From contig WPIO01000140.1 in assembly GCA_009760855.2 (NCBI GenBank), positions 186,001 through 250,000 on the forward strand: DNA of 64,000 nt, written 5' to 3'. This document shows, piece by piece, positions 1 to 52,322 of this stretch. This DNA is from Cristatella mucedo. Its lineage: Eukaryota > Bryozoa > Phylactolaemata > Cristatellidae. Under the pieces are notes generated by a model, which was not told the origin of the DNA, searched no databases, and was given only the letters and a program-made list of their open reading frames with translations. Made by a program: the position numbers and the translations under genes. The number at the start of each line of letters is the position of its first letter. Within the stretch, counting starts at the first letter, position 1.

Positions 1-190
1 GCTGCCTTGGATTATCTTTGTCGGTTCACATCAATGCCCCGGGGTCTCCCACTTTGATAGGACTCGAACCATTGTGCTGCTGTGCCAGTGATGCCCTGGC
101 GAGATGAGAGGCGCTCGAGAAGGACTTGGTGATCGATAGCATCAAAACCTGCCGAAAGATTAAGCAAGACAAGAAAAGAGACTGCCCAAG
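1..190 (-). mobile_element. LINE-A reverse transcriptase fragment (cut by window edge)
   Basis: The minus strand reads LLNLSAGFDAIDHQVLLERL, then WFESYQSGRPRGIDVN, the palm region of a CR1/L2-like reverse transcriptase (usual form LDLSAAFDTIDH). The remainder lies left of base 1. Confidence 0.85.
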
Positions 191-287
191 TATGCATTCC
201 TAAGATGGTTCATTAATAACACCTGTATTCGTGGCAGAGCATGTGGTCTCATTAGCTAGTTACCAAGTGTATATTCAGTATGCCAGT

Positions 288-512
288 GACCTTTTGTATA
301 TTGACCGACACTGTGCATGCTGCCATTAACCATATTTGCATGCTAACCTTGTGCACCCACCTCTAACCATTTATGCTTGTTGTCAGTGAGCATGCTACTA
401 CTAACCATTCGACCATGCTGCCTTTGCAGCAAATGTAAAGTGCCTAGAAAGAGATTGAGTTCTCCGAGGGGACGATAACAAATGTATCAGTATTATTATT
501 ATTATTATTATT
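288..512 (+). mobile_element. LINE-A 3' end with (ATT)n tail
   Basis: 5'-truncated copy. It carries the typical 3' sequence TGCTGACC..CCCCTAACCAT, the AAATGTAAAG hairpin (right arm damaged) and an ATT tail ending at 512. Confidence 0.8.
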
Positions 513-595
513 CTCACCTAATCCTACCCTTCAAAACAAGCTGAGCCGTCCGGTTCTGCCACTTTGCAGGCCCTGACAAATAAGAATATAATAAT

Positions 596-1965
596 AATAA
601 TAATAATGCACTTGATAAAGCGCCCTCTCTTCCTAGGCGCTTTACATTTGCTGCAAAGGGAAACAATATTGAATCGTGAGTAATATCATGCTTGATAAAC
701 AACATGAACAACGTAGTTAGGCGTGACATGCACAGGGTAAGCATGCAAATTTGGTTAGTGGCAGCATGCATAGTGTCAGCAGGCATAACCCCATGAAGAA
801 CGAATCACAGGCACCCACTAAATGCTGTCCTAAATAGGTGTGTTTTCAAGTTCTTTTTAAATGTGGTCAGGTCAGGGGATGTTCTGACGCAGGTCGGGAG
901 TAAGTTACAGGTGCTGGGAGCATACGAACTAAATGCATGGTCTCCATAGGATTTGAGGTTTGTACGAGGTAGTGGTAGACTGTTGGATTCCGAAAAGCAG
1001 GTGATACGATGCTTGGGCTGGTGGGGAGTAGATCTGAGAGATAGGCCGAAGCCAAAGAATGAAGTGACCTAAAAGTGAGCAGCAAAACCTTGAAATCGAT
1101 CCGTTGCTTGACTGGTAGCCAGTCCAGGTCGGCGAAAAGTGGTGTGATGTGGCAACTGTGACGTTCACGACAGACAAGCCTAGCTGCAGAGTTTTGCACA
1201 ATCTGTAATCGCCTGATTGCACATGCCGGTAGGCCAGCAAGCAGCGAGTTACTGAAGTCAAGACGGGATGTCGCGAATGCATGGACCAACTTAAACGTGA
1301 TAACCTTATCTAAACAAGCCCGAATTTTAGCATAGTTATGTAGCTGAAAGAATGCAGACTTGATTGTTAAGCTGTTGTGGTTGTCTATCGAGAGGTCACT
1401 TTGGAATATGACACCTAGATTTCGAGCTGATTCAACAGATATGCTGGCAGAGCCAATTTTGAGCGTCAGACTTTCAGTTTCTGAGCCGTACTGGGTTTGC
1501 CCATGCCTAGTAACTTAATTTTATCATCGTTTAGTTTTAGAAAATTTGCTGCCATCCATGTGCAAATATGATGAATACATGCAGCAAGTGAGTTGAGAGA
1601 ACTCGAGGTGCTCGAAGGCTGGGAGGGAACAAAGCATATGTACAATTGAGTGTCATCCGTATAGAAGTGAAAGCCTAGCAGTCACGTCAGCAAGAGGGAG
1701 AGTATAAACCGTGAAAAGAACCGGACCTAGGAGCCCTGAGGTACCCCATATTTCAGAGGTATCTCGGATGATCTTTGTATATTCACGTCAATACTCTGGA
1801 GTCTCCCACTGAGATATGATCTGAACTATTGTAGAGCAATGCCAGTAATGCCCAGGCGAGATGATAGGTGCTCTAGAAGAGCTTTGTGATCGATAGTATC
1901 AAAAGCTGCCGAAAGATCGAGCAAAACAAGCAGAGACACTCTACCTATGTCTGCATTCCTCTCTA
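596..1965 (-). mobile_element. LINE-A, 3' half with reverse transcriptase
   Basis: From the RT palm (about 1960) through FLKLNDDK, VHAFATSRLDFSNSLLAGLP, AARLVCRERHSCHITPLFAD and DWLPVKQRIDFKVLLLTF to the hairpin and (ATT)n tail at 596-650. Frameshifted, so dead. One of the longest LINE-A copies here. Confidence 0.9.
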
Positions 1966-2231
1966 TTAATCCTCTCTACAAGAATAACAATAGTAGTGCA
2001 TTTGCATCATGCCCAAAGAAAACCAAATCGGTTTAGATATACTGGAAAAGTAACATGACAAATAAGCAGTCATTATTTTCAGCAAGTGTAAACACACAAA
2101 GGAAATTTGCATTGAGGTTGAAATGTCGCCAACTAATCGAATATATTAAAGTCAATCCACAGCGATTTAAATGCTCTGAAAGCATACAAACTTCAGACAT
2201 GGCCTCCTAAGGTTTTGGGGGTTTGAATACA

Positions 2232-2332
2232 TGCCATACAAGCAAATGTAAAGCGCCTAGAAAGAGATTAAGTTCTCTGAGGGCGCTTTATCAAGTGCAA
2301 TATTATTATTATTATTATTATTATTATTATGC
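2232..2332 (+). mobile_element. LINE-A tail-only insertion
   Basis: Contains only the AAATGTAAAGCGCC hairpin and (ATT)n. An extreme 5' truncation. Confidence 0.85.
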
Positions 2333-2339
2333 CTAGCTA

Positions 2340-2710
2340 AACGATCCCAGCCAGAGGTGGTATGAGGGACAAGCCAGAGGAGTAAGCATTTCAGATAGGT
2401 CAGTCTGAGCAAGACTGAGAGACAAGACCTTCAAGTCCATGACTGCTTGAGGAGAAACCAGTGCAGATAGGAAAGAAGTGGTGTTGTGAGGCAGTTGGCA
2501 TGTTCACGGCTGACACGCATTGCTGCCGAGTTTACATCAAGAATCTTTTTACACATGCAGGAGTGTGCAAGGAGAAAGTCAGAGAAGTCTAGAAGTGCTG
2601 TCACACATGCATGGACTAACTTGGCGATGGCTTCAAGGTCTTTTATGAGCCCACCGACAAACGAGTTGAAGTGGTCTAAGGCCTGCACGTCAGCATGCAA
2701 TGAACCAGCT
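2340..2710 (-). mobile_element. Diverged LINE-A RT fragment
   Basis: The minus strand has AKLVHACVTALLDFSDFLLA and ANCLTTPLLSYLHWFLLKQS, matching the VHAFVTSRLDF and HITPLLADLHWLPVKQ blocks of other copies. Confidence 0.75.
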
Positions 2711-4125
2711 GCTTTTTTGCCGGGGGAGCAATCTCTTGGCAGTCTCTCTTATCTTGACAATAATTCGTAATTAGAGACTACGACTGGCATCAGAGCGCTC
2801 TCACCAGGCTCTCACTAAGATCGATAGGCAAATGCTACCCAATACAGCAAGCCAAGAACCAGAGAGCCGTGCCTGACAGTAGCAAAATGCACAGCAGTTC
2901 CGGCAAGATTACAGAGTCTACGAAACTGCATCCCGGGTCAGCTCATGGACAGACAGATGGCAGAAGCAGAAACAATTAACAGCGAGCCAATCGAATGCCC
3001 CTGAGAGAAAATCGCTCACCCCGGGTAACCCAGCAGACAAGAGCTGAATGAGATGCTACTGCAAGCACGTTCTCAGCTTATATTCAAGCTCTTCCCTACT
3101 GGTGAACTTCTAGAGGCAGGACCATGCGAATTGCACTGCAGAGAGCCAAAAATAAAAAATGCTGGACTACTAGAGCCGGTCTTAATGTGAATGTCGGTCG
3201 ACACGTATTAGAAAATCCTGGATACTATGCTTCATACCACACAACCAAGGCTTACTAAACAAGCAAGTAACTTATTCTTAGCATCCCCCTTTGACGGTTG
3301 GGTGAATGGTTCACGTTTGCATCAGCTGCAGTGGCAGGAAGCATACAGCAAGTAGCAAAACACACTATACTGGCCTACAGGCCCTTATGGTAGGAACACG
3401 TTTTTTCTTTACCAATCTAGACACTCAACTTCAGATCTCGGTGACATTGCACAAATAAAGAGTTGCAAACTTAGCAGAGGCTACGACTGTATCAAATGTG
3501 ATACCATACTCCAGTTGGAATCAGAGGATTGTCTGATAGTGTGTCCACTACATTGGGATGGCTTTTAATTTATTGGCATGTACTTTGTCATAAATCTCAA
3601 ATTAATTCTGTCACGAGTGCACTTGAGCCTCCTACGAGACCGATGGGGGACCTCTGAGCCGACTGCAGCAGTGCCTATTTGGCATTCAAAACAAATCCAA
3701 AATCAAGACAAGCTCAAAACATACGGCTGGTCTGGTCTGTTTATATGTTATGTTTCAGAATACTGCTATTTCCTTTTCATGAATCGCGGCTATTGTGTAA
3801 TGGGCTGGCTTACTGAGCTTCTAAGGTCTAACAATCAACCTGTAAATAAAAAACTAAACCATTTCATCATTAAACAAGTTTTACCAGTCCAAAGAATATT
3901 TTGGGAGCCTTAAGCACAATGCGGCTCATGCCTATTGTCTACAGCTGCCACTGCTGGTATACTATTAGCTATATATAGCTATCCCAATGCCTGCTAAGCT
4001 CGGTTTAAGCAGTTACGCCAGGCTTGTCGAGCCTTAATGTGACTCAGCAGGGTCTCTTTCTGAGCTCACAAGTGGTGATTATCACACTGACGTTGCTGAG
4101 GTTGAAGCCATCTTTTGGGATACAC
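2711..4125. other. No gene recognised
   Basis: AT-rich unique-looking DNA. A 111-codon open frame at 3578-3913 (+) has no recognisable domain, biased composition and no splice or coding support, so I do not call it. Confidence 0.5.
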
Positions 4126-4130
4126 TGTTT

Positions 4131-4272
4131 CATGGCACTGGATAGGTAAACCCCCTTGCTAAGGTGCTTGCTCTTCACGACCGAGGTCGCGGGTTCGAAT
4201 CCTGCTATGGGAGGGAGATCCTTTATTGCCAGCTGCAAGTGGTGGCGATAGCCGTTTGGGCTCTTTAACATT
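4131..4272 (+). mobile_element. SINE-B (tRNA-headed)
   Basis: It has a B box (GGTTCGAATCC), the spacer TCCTTTATTGCCA..GCAAGTGGTGG and the GATAGCCGTTTGGGCTCTT body shared by all SINE-B copies. Confidence 0.8.
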
Positions 4273-4389
4273 AATAATTAATGCCTGCCCTTGTAGCCAG
4301 CCCTTCGTAAGAAAAGGTGTTCACTGGCCGATTTACTTCAGATCATTGTTTAAATTCTGAGGTCTTCCTCAAATCAAGAGGCTAGACTT

Positions 4390-4510
4390 AAAACAAAACA
4401 CCTTTAACAACCCAGGTTGTGGGCTCGAACCCTTAGACACAGGTAAAGGGCCTGGATTAATTAAATTCTCGTAGCGTGCTATACAAATGAATTTCATTTA
4501 TTTATTTTAT
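4390..4510 (+). mobile_element. SINE-A, 5'-truncated
   Basis: B-box-like GGGCTCGAACCC followed by the degenerate tail GTGCTATACAAATGAATTTC. Confidence 0.7.
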
Positions 4511-4779
4511 CTAAAGCATGACATACCAATTACAGTGTATAAAAACCTGTTTAAGCAAACCAGATAGAGCAAAAAATTCAAGAACAGCAATGTTGCTGAT
4601 TTGTCGACAAAGATGGTGGACGAAGACAACTTTTGGTTAACATGCTCCTTGAAACGAATATCCTAATTTCATATACACGTCACAGAGAAGGAAGACCAAT
4701 ATAGGCTTCCTATACAGCCTTGTTAGGCACCTAGCAAGAGAATAGCTCCCTTACAGAGCTATACAAATCTGTACTCATG

Positions 4780-5870
4780 AAAATAATAATACATTCATTT
4801 AGTGCCCTAGGAAAACCAAATCCTGACCAGGCACTTAAAAAATGCTGTAAAGGAAGAATGTACATTTGGTTAGTAATAGCATGCACAGCCTCAGCACGCA
4901 TACGCACACACAGAGTCAGCAAATACTCAGAGGAAAGATGGATTTTTAGCTTCTATTTAAATGTCGTCAAGTCAGGGGATGTACTGACATCAGTCAGGAG
5001 TGAGTTCCACGCTTTGGGAGCATGCACACTAAATGTACAGTTTTCAAGCGATTTGAGGTTGGTTCAAAGCTGTGCTTTGAACCAACGAACGACAGAAGGA
5101 TCAGAAGAGCTATTTTTAGGATGCTTATTAGCTTTATAGGGGAGTAGCTCAGACACACGAGGCTAGAACAATAGTATGAACAGATCTAAAAGTATCAAAC
5201 CAACAAAAGTCGATATGCTGCTTGACTGGGAGCCAGAGCAGGTCATAGAGAAGTTTGACCTGTCATCAAACCATAGAGAAGTGGTTTGATGTAGCAACTG
5301 CGCCGACAGACAAGCCTAGCTGCAGAGTTTTGCACCAGCTGTAAGCCCCTGATTGCACAGGCCGGTAGAACTGCATGCAGCAAGTTACAGAGGTCGAGAC
5401 CGGATGTTACAAATGTGTGGTAAAACGTCGATGTGGCACCCCTGATTAAGCAGGCCCAAACTTTTGCTGTGTTAAGAAGCTGAATATAGGCAGACTTGAC
5501 TGTAATGCTGACGTGGTCGTTAGTGAAAGGTCAATTTGAAAAACATTACACAGATTATATGCAGATGATAGATGATAACAATTGCTGAGTCATACTAGAT
5601 TTGCCCTCTACTAATAAGTTGATTGCATGGGTATTCAATTTGAGAAAGTTTGCTTCCATCCAAGTGCAAACATCAGCAATACAGGCTGAGAGAGTTTGAT
5701 GTGCTGAAAGGCTGTGAGAGATCAAAGCTTAAGTACAGTTGTTTGTCAACTGCATGGTAATGGAAGCCTAGACCATGCATGAAAAATACATTGGCAAGAG
5801 GGAGAATATAAATTGCAAAAACAAGGTGAACATGCACCGAGCTCTGGGGCAACCCCATACGTTAAAGGCT
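4780..5870 (-). mobile_element. Old diverged LINE-A copy
   Basis: The minus strand holds FHYHAVDKQLYLSFDLSQPF (RT YADDTQLYLS region) near 5750 and the CRxCHI-type 3' coding blocks. The 3' tail has hairpin arms AGTGCC/GGCACT at 4800-4835. Confidence 0.8.
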
Positions 5871-5962
5871 CCTTTGATGACTGCTGCTTGTTGACTGAAA
5901 TGCTTTTAAGTTTCGTGCTGAGATAGGACCTACCATAGACGTGCCAAAGACGCCCGTGTAGG

Positions 5963-7330
5963 ATAATAATAATAATAATAATAAAACACTTATTATAGCA
6001 CCCTCCGAAAACTCAATCTCTTTCTCGGCACTTTTCCTTTGCTGCAAAGGAAGCAAGATCAAATGGTAGCACGCTCAATAAACTACAAGAATAACATGGT
6101 TAGGGGTGACATGCACAAAGTAAGCATCCAAGTATGGTTACTGGCAGCATGCACAGTGTCAGCATGCATAAGCACATACAAGACGAATCACAGGGACCCA
6201 CTGAAAGCTGTGATAAGTAGATGCATTTTTAGTTTCTTCTTAAATGTGGTCCACTCAGAAGATTTCGGCAAGTCGGGAGTGAGTTCCAGGCTTTGGGAGC
6301 ATACGAACTAAATGCATGGTCTCCAAAGGATTTGAGATTTGTTCGAGGTATGGTAAAAAGTTAGATTCCAAAAAGCGGGTGGTACGATGCTTAGCCTGGC
6401 AAGGGAGTGGATCTGATAGGTAGGCTGGAGCCAAAGAATGCAGGGACCTAAAAGTGAGTGACAAAAACCTGAAGTCGATGCATTACTTGACTGTTAGCCA
6501 GCGGAGGTCAGCAAGAAGCGGTGAGAAGTGGCAACTGCAGCGCTCATGACAGACAAGCCTAGCTGCAGAGTTTTTCACCAGCTATCACGTTGGAACATGA
6601 CAATTAGATTTCGTGCAGATTTAACAGGAGATATGCTGGCAGAGCTGATTTTGAGTGTTAGCCTTTCCCATTTCTGTATCACACTTGGTTTGCCCATAAC
6701 TAGTAAGCTGTTTTTATCATCATTCAATTTAAGAAAGTTTACTACCATCCATGTGCAGATGTCAACAGTACATGCAGCAAGGAAGTTAAGAGAATTCGAC
6801 GTGCTGGAGGGCTGGGAGGGATCAAAGGACAGGTACAACTTGAGTGTCATCTGCATAGAAGTGAAAGCCTAGATTTTGCATGATAATAACATCGACAAGA
6901 GGGAGAGTATTGACCGTCAAAAGAACAGGACTAAGCGCAGATTCCTGAAGCACCATATATTTCAGAGGTTCCCGGGATGACCTTCGTCCAAGATGAGAAG
7001 GGCATGAAAAAGCTTTGATGATTAATAGCATCAAAAGCTGCTGAAAGAAAGCAAAACATGCAGAGTCTCTACTCAAGTCTTCATTTCTGAGAAGGTCGTT
7101 AGAAAGCAATGCAAATCCAAAGTAATGCTGACTCGGTGGAGTAATTAACTCTAAAACTAGACTTGAACTTACTTGCTAGTCTTGAAATTTGGATATAAGA
7201 GCTCAGCTGGTCTGCCGCTACTTGTTCCAGTGTCTTTAATATGAATGGCAGTGGGGAGATTGCAGTCGTTATTACTACGAACATGAGATTTGGAACACAC
7301 TCACGTGCCATCAGGTCGACCATCCACACG
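5963..7330 (-). mobile_element. LINE-A, RT start to tail
   Basis: The minus strand begins with FILKTLEQVAADQLSSYIQI and FRVNYSTESALL, continues FHFYADDTQVVPVL and FLKLNDDKNSLLVMGKPS, and ends in TFRSLHSLAPAYLSDPL, hairpin and (ATT)n at 5963-6050. Multiple frameshifts. Confidence 0.88.
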
Positions 7331-8454
7331 GTCTCTGCTCCTGACTGTTTAGGAGGCTAATAGCACCACTTAGGTTTGTTTCTGGCGTGGCTTTGAGCAA
7401 AATCTTAAGCGAACTGAGTTAGAATGCATTATTGTCACTGTCTTGTCTGTCTTGCAGCATGTCTTCTAAAAGGATTGTATGCCGGGACCTCTGGGTGCTT
7501 CTTTGGCCGTGTTCTCCACATACTACGACTAGCAAGGTTTGGATCGGCTATGCTGTTTGGATTTCTTCGGTCAGAAGCCAGACTGGCTAGTGTCATCGGA
7601 AAAAATGAGTGCACCAGGTGAAGTCTTACTATTGCTCCTTGGATTAAAAGAGAAAAGCACTGAATTCCATCGATGCATACATACAGCATTACCTAGCAGT
7701 GAAACTTCATTTTATTCTCGATTAGTATAAGGCAAATGGCCTGCATTCACGACCATATGCCTGAAAGTGGGAGCTCAGGTTTGATATCGCTGCATCCTGT
7801 TCTGAGGAGACAAGTGACATCTACAGCTGGATGTAGGCAGCATAGATGTAGCATGGCGCCATTGTGAGCATGAATCCTTTTCTGTAGAGGTGCTGCACAT
7901 GATGACAAAGAATAGGCTACTATAGAGCTTGCACGACACGGACTGAATTTGCTCGGACCGGTACAATTTGAAGTCACTGAATGGCAATCTGCTTCAGGAA
8001 AGCCAGCCACTGAGGAGTGAGGCCCTGTTGAAACCACCTAGCCACAGGGACAATTACTATCTAGCTAGGCCCTTGCAAGTCCCTATAACAGGCTGCCACT
8101 GGCTAAATAAAGGTCTGGCCCCAGGAGTGTGTTCCATCTTGGCTATGTGAGTACCAGACCTTAAACTTGCTGGCACAGGTGCAGAATGCAGCAGAACAAT
8201 GGCTATGCCACGAGACTATAAGTATGACATCTGTAGCTCTGAATTCCTTGCCCACTGAATGAAGCTTAAGCAACCACTCACTGCACTTGATAAGTTTGGC
8301 CAGCTCATCAGCAACAAGGAGTAGATCAAGTAAGACATCCAATTGCAAAAAGAAGGAACCACAAAATCCTACTAGCAACATAAATCAGGAAACATATCAA
8401 TGGCTCTCTAAAGAAACAAGTGTTCTCTTATAATATTCAAAAGCAATACATACA
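7331..8454. other. No gene recognised
   Basis: Short overlapping open frames on both strands near 7420-8040 without recognisable domains or intron signals. Confidence 0.45.
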
Positions 8455-8622
8455 AAAAATATAATTCATCTGTTAGCACCCTAAAAGAACTTCCTCTTTA
8501 TTCAGGCGGCTCACATTTGCCACAAGGCTCGAGCCCACGACCTCTGTCATCAAATAAATTCACCTAGACCTTGATCGAGGTGAGCACCATAACCACTGGG
8601 CAAACCATCGAGTTGCCATAAT
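8455..8622 (-). mobile_element. SINE-A
   Basis: On the minus strand: GGTTTGCCCAGTGGTT (A box), a region with GACCTTGATC, GGTCGTGGGCTCGAGCC (B box) and the hairpin-type tail. Confidence 0.8.
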
Positions 8623-8927
8623 TGAGTATTGTTAACCACGTTAGTTACACTGAGATACAGGCAAGTATGTAGCTTCTGACATGGTGGCTGTTACGAAGGT
8701 CCAAATAAGTCATCTTGATGTGTGTGCACACCTTGTACCAATGCTCAAAATTACACCATGATTTAAGGACAGCCACCCATTATAGTAAACTGTGATCGTT
8801 GCATTTAATATGGAGTAGCAGTAACTCCCAGTTAGTGGACTGTGTGTCTTTAAAAAATAACAAACCACATATGATTGCCAGTGAGCTTGGGTATTTAAAT
8901 ATACTGTAAATATGGCGTTCCAGAGCT

Positions 8928-9120
8928 AGCTGCTTGCACCACCTAGAGGTAAGGCGATTGCAGGTACATCACAACTTAGGTTGATGTACGAGTCCTGTAA
9001 AGGTCAATTCTTTATTGCCCACTGCAAGTGGGAATGCTAGCTACCAATCTTCTGCATCTATATACATGTGTGTAATATTTAAATGAGGCTGTTAAATCAG
9101 CAACGTTTACTTTATTTTTT
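8928..9120 (+). mobile_element. SINE-B, degenerate
   Basis: Retains AGGTAAGGCGATTGC, TCTTTATTGCCCACTGCAAG and the 3' GAGGCTGTTAAATCAGC. Confidence 0.65.
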
Positions 9121-9149
9121 ACTCTACAAGCTCTCTATATCTTTACAAT

Positions 9150-9740
9150 ATTAGTGGGCTAGCAGAGTCAAGAGAGCAGTTGAGGTAGTGAGTAGCATGG
9201 CAGTAGCAGCTCAGGATCGCTGAAAAGGATGAGCCATGGTCGGCAGTAGGAGAGTAGTTGTCGTTGTGGAACTCCCGACCTGCGTCAGAACATCCCCTGA
9301 CCTGACCACATTTAAAAGGAACCTAAAAACACACCTATTTAGGACAGCATTTAGTGGGTCCCTGTGATTCGTCCTTGATGTGCTTATGGGTGCTGACACT
9401 GTGCATGTCACCCCTAACCATATTATTCATTTCGTTTGTTTTTCAAGCATGATTTTACCATTCAATTGCATTTCACTTTACAGCAAATGTAAAGCGCCTA
9501 GAGAGAGATTAAGTTCTCTGAGGGCGCTTTATCAAGTGAATTATTATTATTATTATTATTGTTGTTGTGTAAGAGCCGTGGAAGCAAGTTCCACAGTCTA
9601 GGACCTGCACAGCTAAAGCTTCTTTTGCCAACGGCCTTTAAGCGGAAGAATGGAGCAGCTAATTTATTCTTAGCTGTTGGCTTCATATTCAGGGACAGGC
9701 ATTGAGAGTATGAGCAATGCCACTTCTTAAGGAGTTAACA
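9150..9740 (-). mobile_element. LINE-B fragment interrupted by LINE-A
   Basis: LINE-B 3' coding sequence is present at 9150-9268 and resumes at about 9562 with TAAGAGCCGTGGAAGC. Compare the uninterrupted copy at 12318-12360. Confidence 0.82.
9269..9561 (+). mobile_element. LINE-A 3' end nested in LINE-B
   Basis: 5'-truncated copy with TTAGTGGGTCCCTGTGATTC, a perfect TAAAGCGCC/GGCGCTTTA hairpin and (ATT)n. Flanked on both sides by GTTGTG, a likely target-site duplication. Confidence 0.88.
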
Positions 9741-9764
9741 CAGGCGGCTAGATAACTAAGTTCA

Positions 9765-10182
<418 letters not shown>

Positions 10183-10504
10183 AAGCCAGTCGCAGGGATT
10201 ACATGGTGCAGTAGGCAATGCAATGCCCCTCATTCTATTTGCGATCTCTTAGCAGAATACGAGGGCTTCGATGGGCTAGTTGTACTGCTGTTGCTCTAAC
10301 CTACCCGGCGGCTTAACCCTGGCTAGTGACAGCTCATTTGGGTTCTGCACCCCTGCTTCAAAAAAAATCCTGTACCACTACTTTTACGACCAACTTCTCT
10401 TGCCGCATGAGTTCAATAGCTGGTAAACACTCGATCTTCAATATCCTATGGAGAGAGGTATACTTTTTATCGATTACCGAAGGATCTAAGATGCGTCACT
10501 ATAG
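10183..10504. other. No gene recognised
   Basis: Nothing identifiable between the GA-split LINE tail and the next SINE-A. Confidence 0.5.
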
Positions 10505-10655
10505 GAGCTTAGTGCAGTGGCTCACGCTAGGTGTTACGGTCATGCGATTCGCCTTCACCGAACAAGGTCATGGGCTCGAACCCTGCGGCACGCGTTAAGT
10601 TCATGGATAAAGATTAAGCTCTGTTAGGGCGCTATAGAGACGAATATTTCATTTA
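10505..10655 (+). mobile_element. SINE-A
   Basis: A-box-like TGCAGTGGCTCACG, B box GGGCTCGAACCC, then GATAAAGATTAAGCTCTGTTAGGGCGCTATA and an ATTTCATTTA end. Confidence 0.78.
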
Positions 10656-11137
10656 CTTGGTTTGAAAGCTGCATTTTTTTTCTTTTTCGGTGCATTTGTG
10701 CAAGGTGAGTAGCAGACTACAAAGTACCCTGACTCTGGGTCACCTGGCGGAGAACAGCATACTCTTGCGCCCTACGGAAGCGAATGGGGTGGCTAAAGCA
10801 AGACAGATCGAACGTCTCAACGAACAGTTGACAGCTAACAATGTCTGAAGCTGCTAGCGGCCTTCTACTGGGTTCGGCTCAGCGATTCAGCAGTGCGCAG
10901 CATAACGTTAAAACACAGTACCTTATCAGATCACGATAAACTGTTGCGGTCTCTTGCTCCAGTGTCACATTGCGGCCCAAGTTCTCGGATGGCACGGCCG
11001 CAGAGGGGACGATATTCAAAGCTACCGATGCCAGGAACGGCAGGCTCAGCAGTAGGCGGAGAGCAGGAAATCTGTGTCTGCGCATGTCCACCTTTATGCG
11101 AGCTCGTTGTTGCGGGCGGCATTATTGTCAGACAAAA
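10656..11137 (+). promoter_or_regulatory. HDAC3 upstream and 5'UTR region
   Basis: Non-repetitive, moderately CpG-containing DNA between a SINE-A and the HDAC3 start. I see no TATA box or other clear core element. The frame upstream of the start is open back to about 10970, with ATGs at 11084 and 11096. Confidence 0.45.
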
Positions 11138-50662
<39,525 letters not shown>

Positions 50663-52260
50663 TCGGTGCTTTTAATGGTTGTGCAAAACGTTACTGTACA
50701 GTGTAAATAATAGCTTTGTTATATGTACTGCATTGTAAATTCCTTTAACCCCGTGGAAGGAAAACCTGTTATGAAATTAAAAGATAGTATCTGTAAGCAA
50801 GTCTTTTTTATGGTAATTACGACTGAGGGACATTGGTGAGTCGAAGCTGCTTATGAAGTATATTGGTTGGCCGTGACACTCGTGCCCACTGCTCTGGAGC
50901 TGGGTGTCTGAATGTCGAGTGAATGAAGTCAGCCTGTATAGGTGCTCGCACACTTACAGTAGCTAATTAACAAAAATGGCCGGGCAGTTATGGGCTCGCA
51001 TCGGTGCTACGCTGGAAGTAGAGCAGGATACTTGAGGTCTAGTCTCGCATTTCTTTGCGTGCGACTCACAGCTGTGCCCATGTTTTGATCTTAATCATCC
51101 AGCATGTTGAGCTGTCAGCTTCCTTGAAGCACATATTGATGACTTTCTCACTTTGATGGCAGCAAGCTTTCTCCGATTTAATATACGAGCAAACCAAGTG
51201 TTTCTTGGATATTGGAAACCCGATCAGCCAAGTGGGCTTGGCCGGCATAGCGGATGCAGCCTCTGACAGCAATCTTGCTGCTATTCTCCCAAATGACCGT
51301 TCAATAGATGACCACACAGCCTCACAGTCTAGTTGGCTGACCTTCAGCTATGTAGCATTTGAACTAACTTGTTTAGATAAGAATGCCTCAGCATATCCAT
51401 TTTATTAATTCATGCAATGTTTATCCATTTCATTTGTAATATTCCCTCAGGACTTCTGCAACTCAGCATTCGCTAGTCTAACAGCCCGTGTAATAATGGT
51501 TGATGCAAAGCTTATTGTTGATCAAAACTCGGGGCAGCCAGAGGTGTTTCTGTTGTGAACGTAGCAGCTGCCATATAACAGCACAACTCGCTAGCCTTCA
51601 CCTTTAGCTCAGTAATCTCGATAATCTGCGAGAGGCAAAATGGCCTGCTCAGTCGCACTGCGGCCGACCTGTGGCAGCTCTCTACTTAAGTACTTGCACG
51701 TTCGCACGAGGCATAGATAATAAGCCCACAATGAACGGTTCACGTGCATAAATGCGTCAGTTCAAATGCAGCCATCTTCCTGCTCAATGCCGAAAAGTTT
51801 GATATACGTTGGATATATTCTGACCCACGCAGGTCGGCCGATACGTAATTTAAGCTACTGCTGATTTCCATTCAACGGCAAAATCAAGAGACGCGAATTA
51901 AAAGCCTCAAATTTTCTGCTATGTGATAATGCATAGTATTAAAGAAATAATAAAAATTGAATTGCAAAAAACTGCATAATGAAAAGTAATTCAACAGAAC
52001 CAAGCCAGCCGCCATGGATCGGGCACCGCTGAGCTACGTTTTGCCGTCAACTATTGTAAATTTCAGGACCGTGGAAAATTCCTCACTTGTAGTGGTGTGC
52101 CAAGCAACACGCTGATATGTCTTCCAACCTTCCACGTCAGCAGTAACAGATTCGACTGTGTTAACTTCTGTTTGACGATAAAAATCCCGAAACCGGGCAC
52201 GAATTTCACAGGGAACCAAATTGCATCCAGTCATACACTATTGAATTGGACGTGCTCCCT
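50663..52260. other. HDAC3 3'UTR and intergenic DNA
   Basis: Beyond the poly(A) signal no gene is recognised. Confidence 0.5.
50776..50781 (+). promoter_or_regulatory. Candidate HDAC3 polyadenylation signal ATTAAA
   Basis: ATTAAA lies 114 bp after the HDAC3 stop and is followed by a T/G-rich stretch, the usual layout of an animal poly(A) signal. Position and motif are the only support. Confidence 0.5.
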
Positions 52261-52261
52261 T

Positions 52262-52322
52262 GACAGCAAATGTAAAATGCTTAGAAAAATATTGAACTCT
52301 CTGAGAGCACTACAAAATGTAT
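52262..52322 (+). mobile_element. Degenerate LINE-A tail
   Basis: GACAGCAAATGTAAAATGCT, AGAAAAATATTGAACTCTCT and GAGAGCACTACAAAATG. Confidence 0.65.

Noticed and set aside
3578-3913. 111-codon open frame
   Set aside because: No recognisable domain, AT-rich surroundings, no exon signals.
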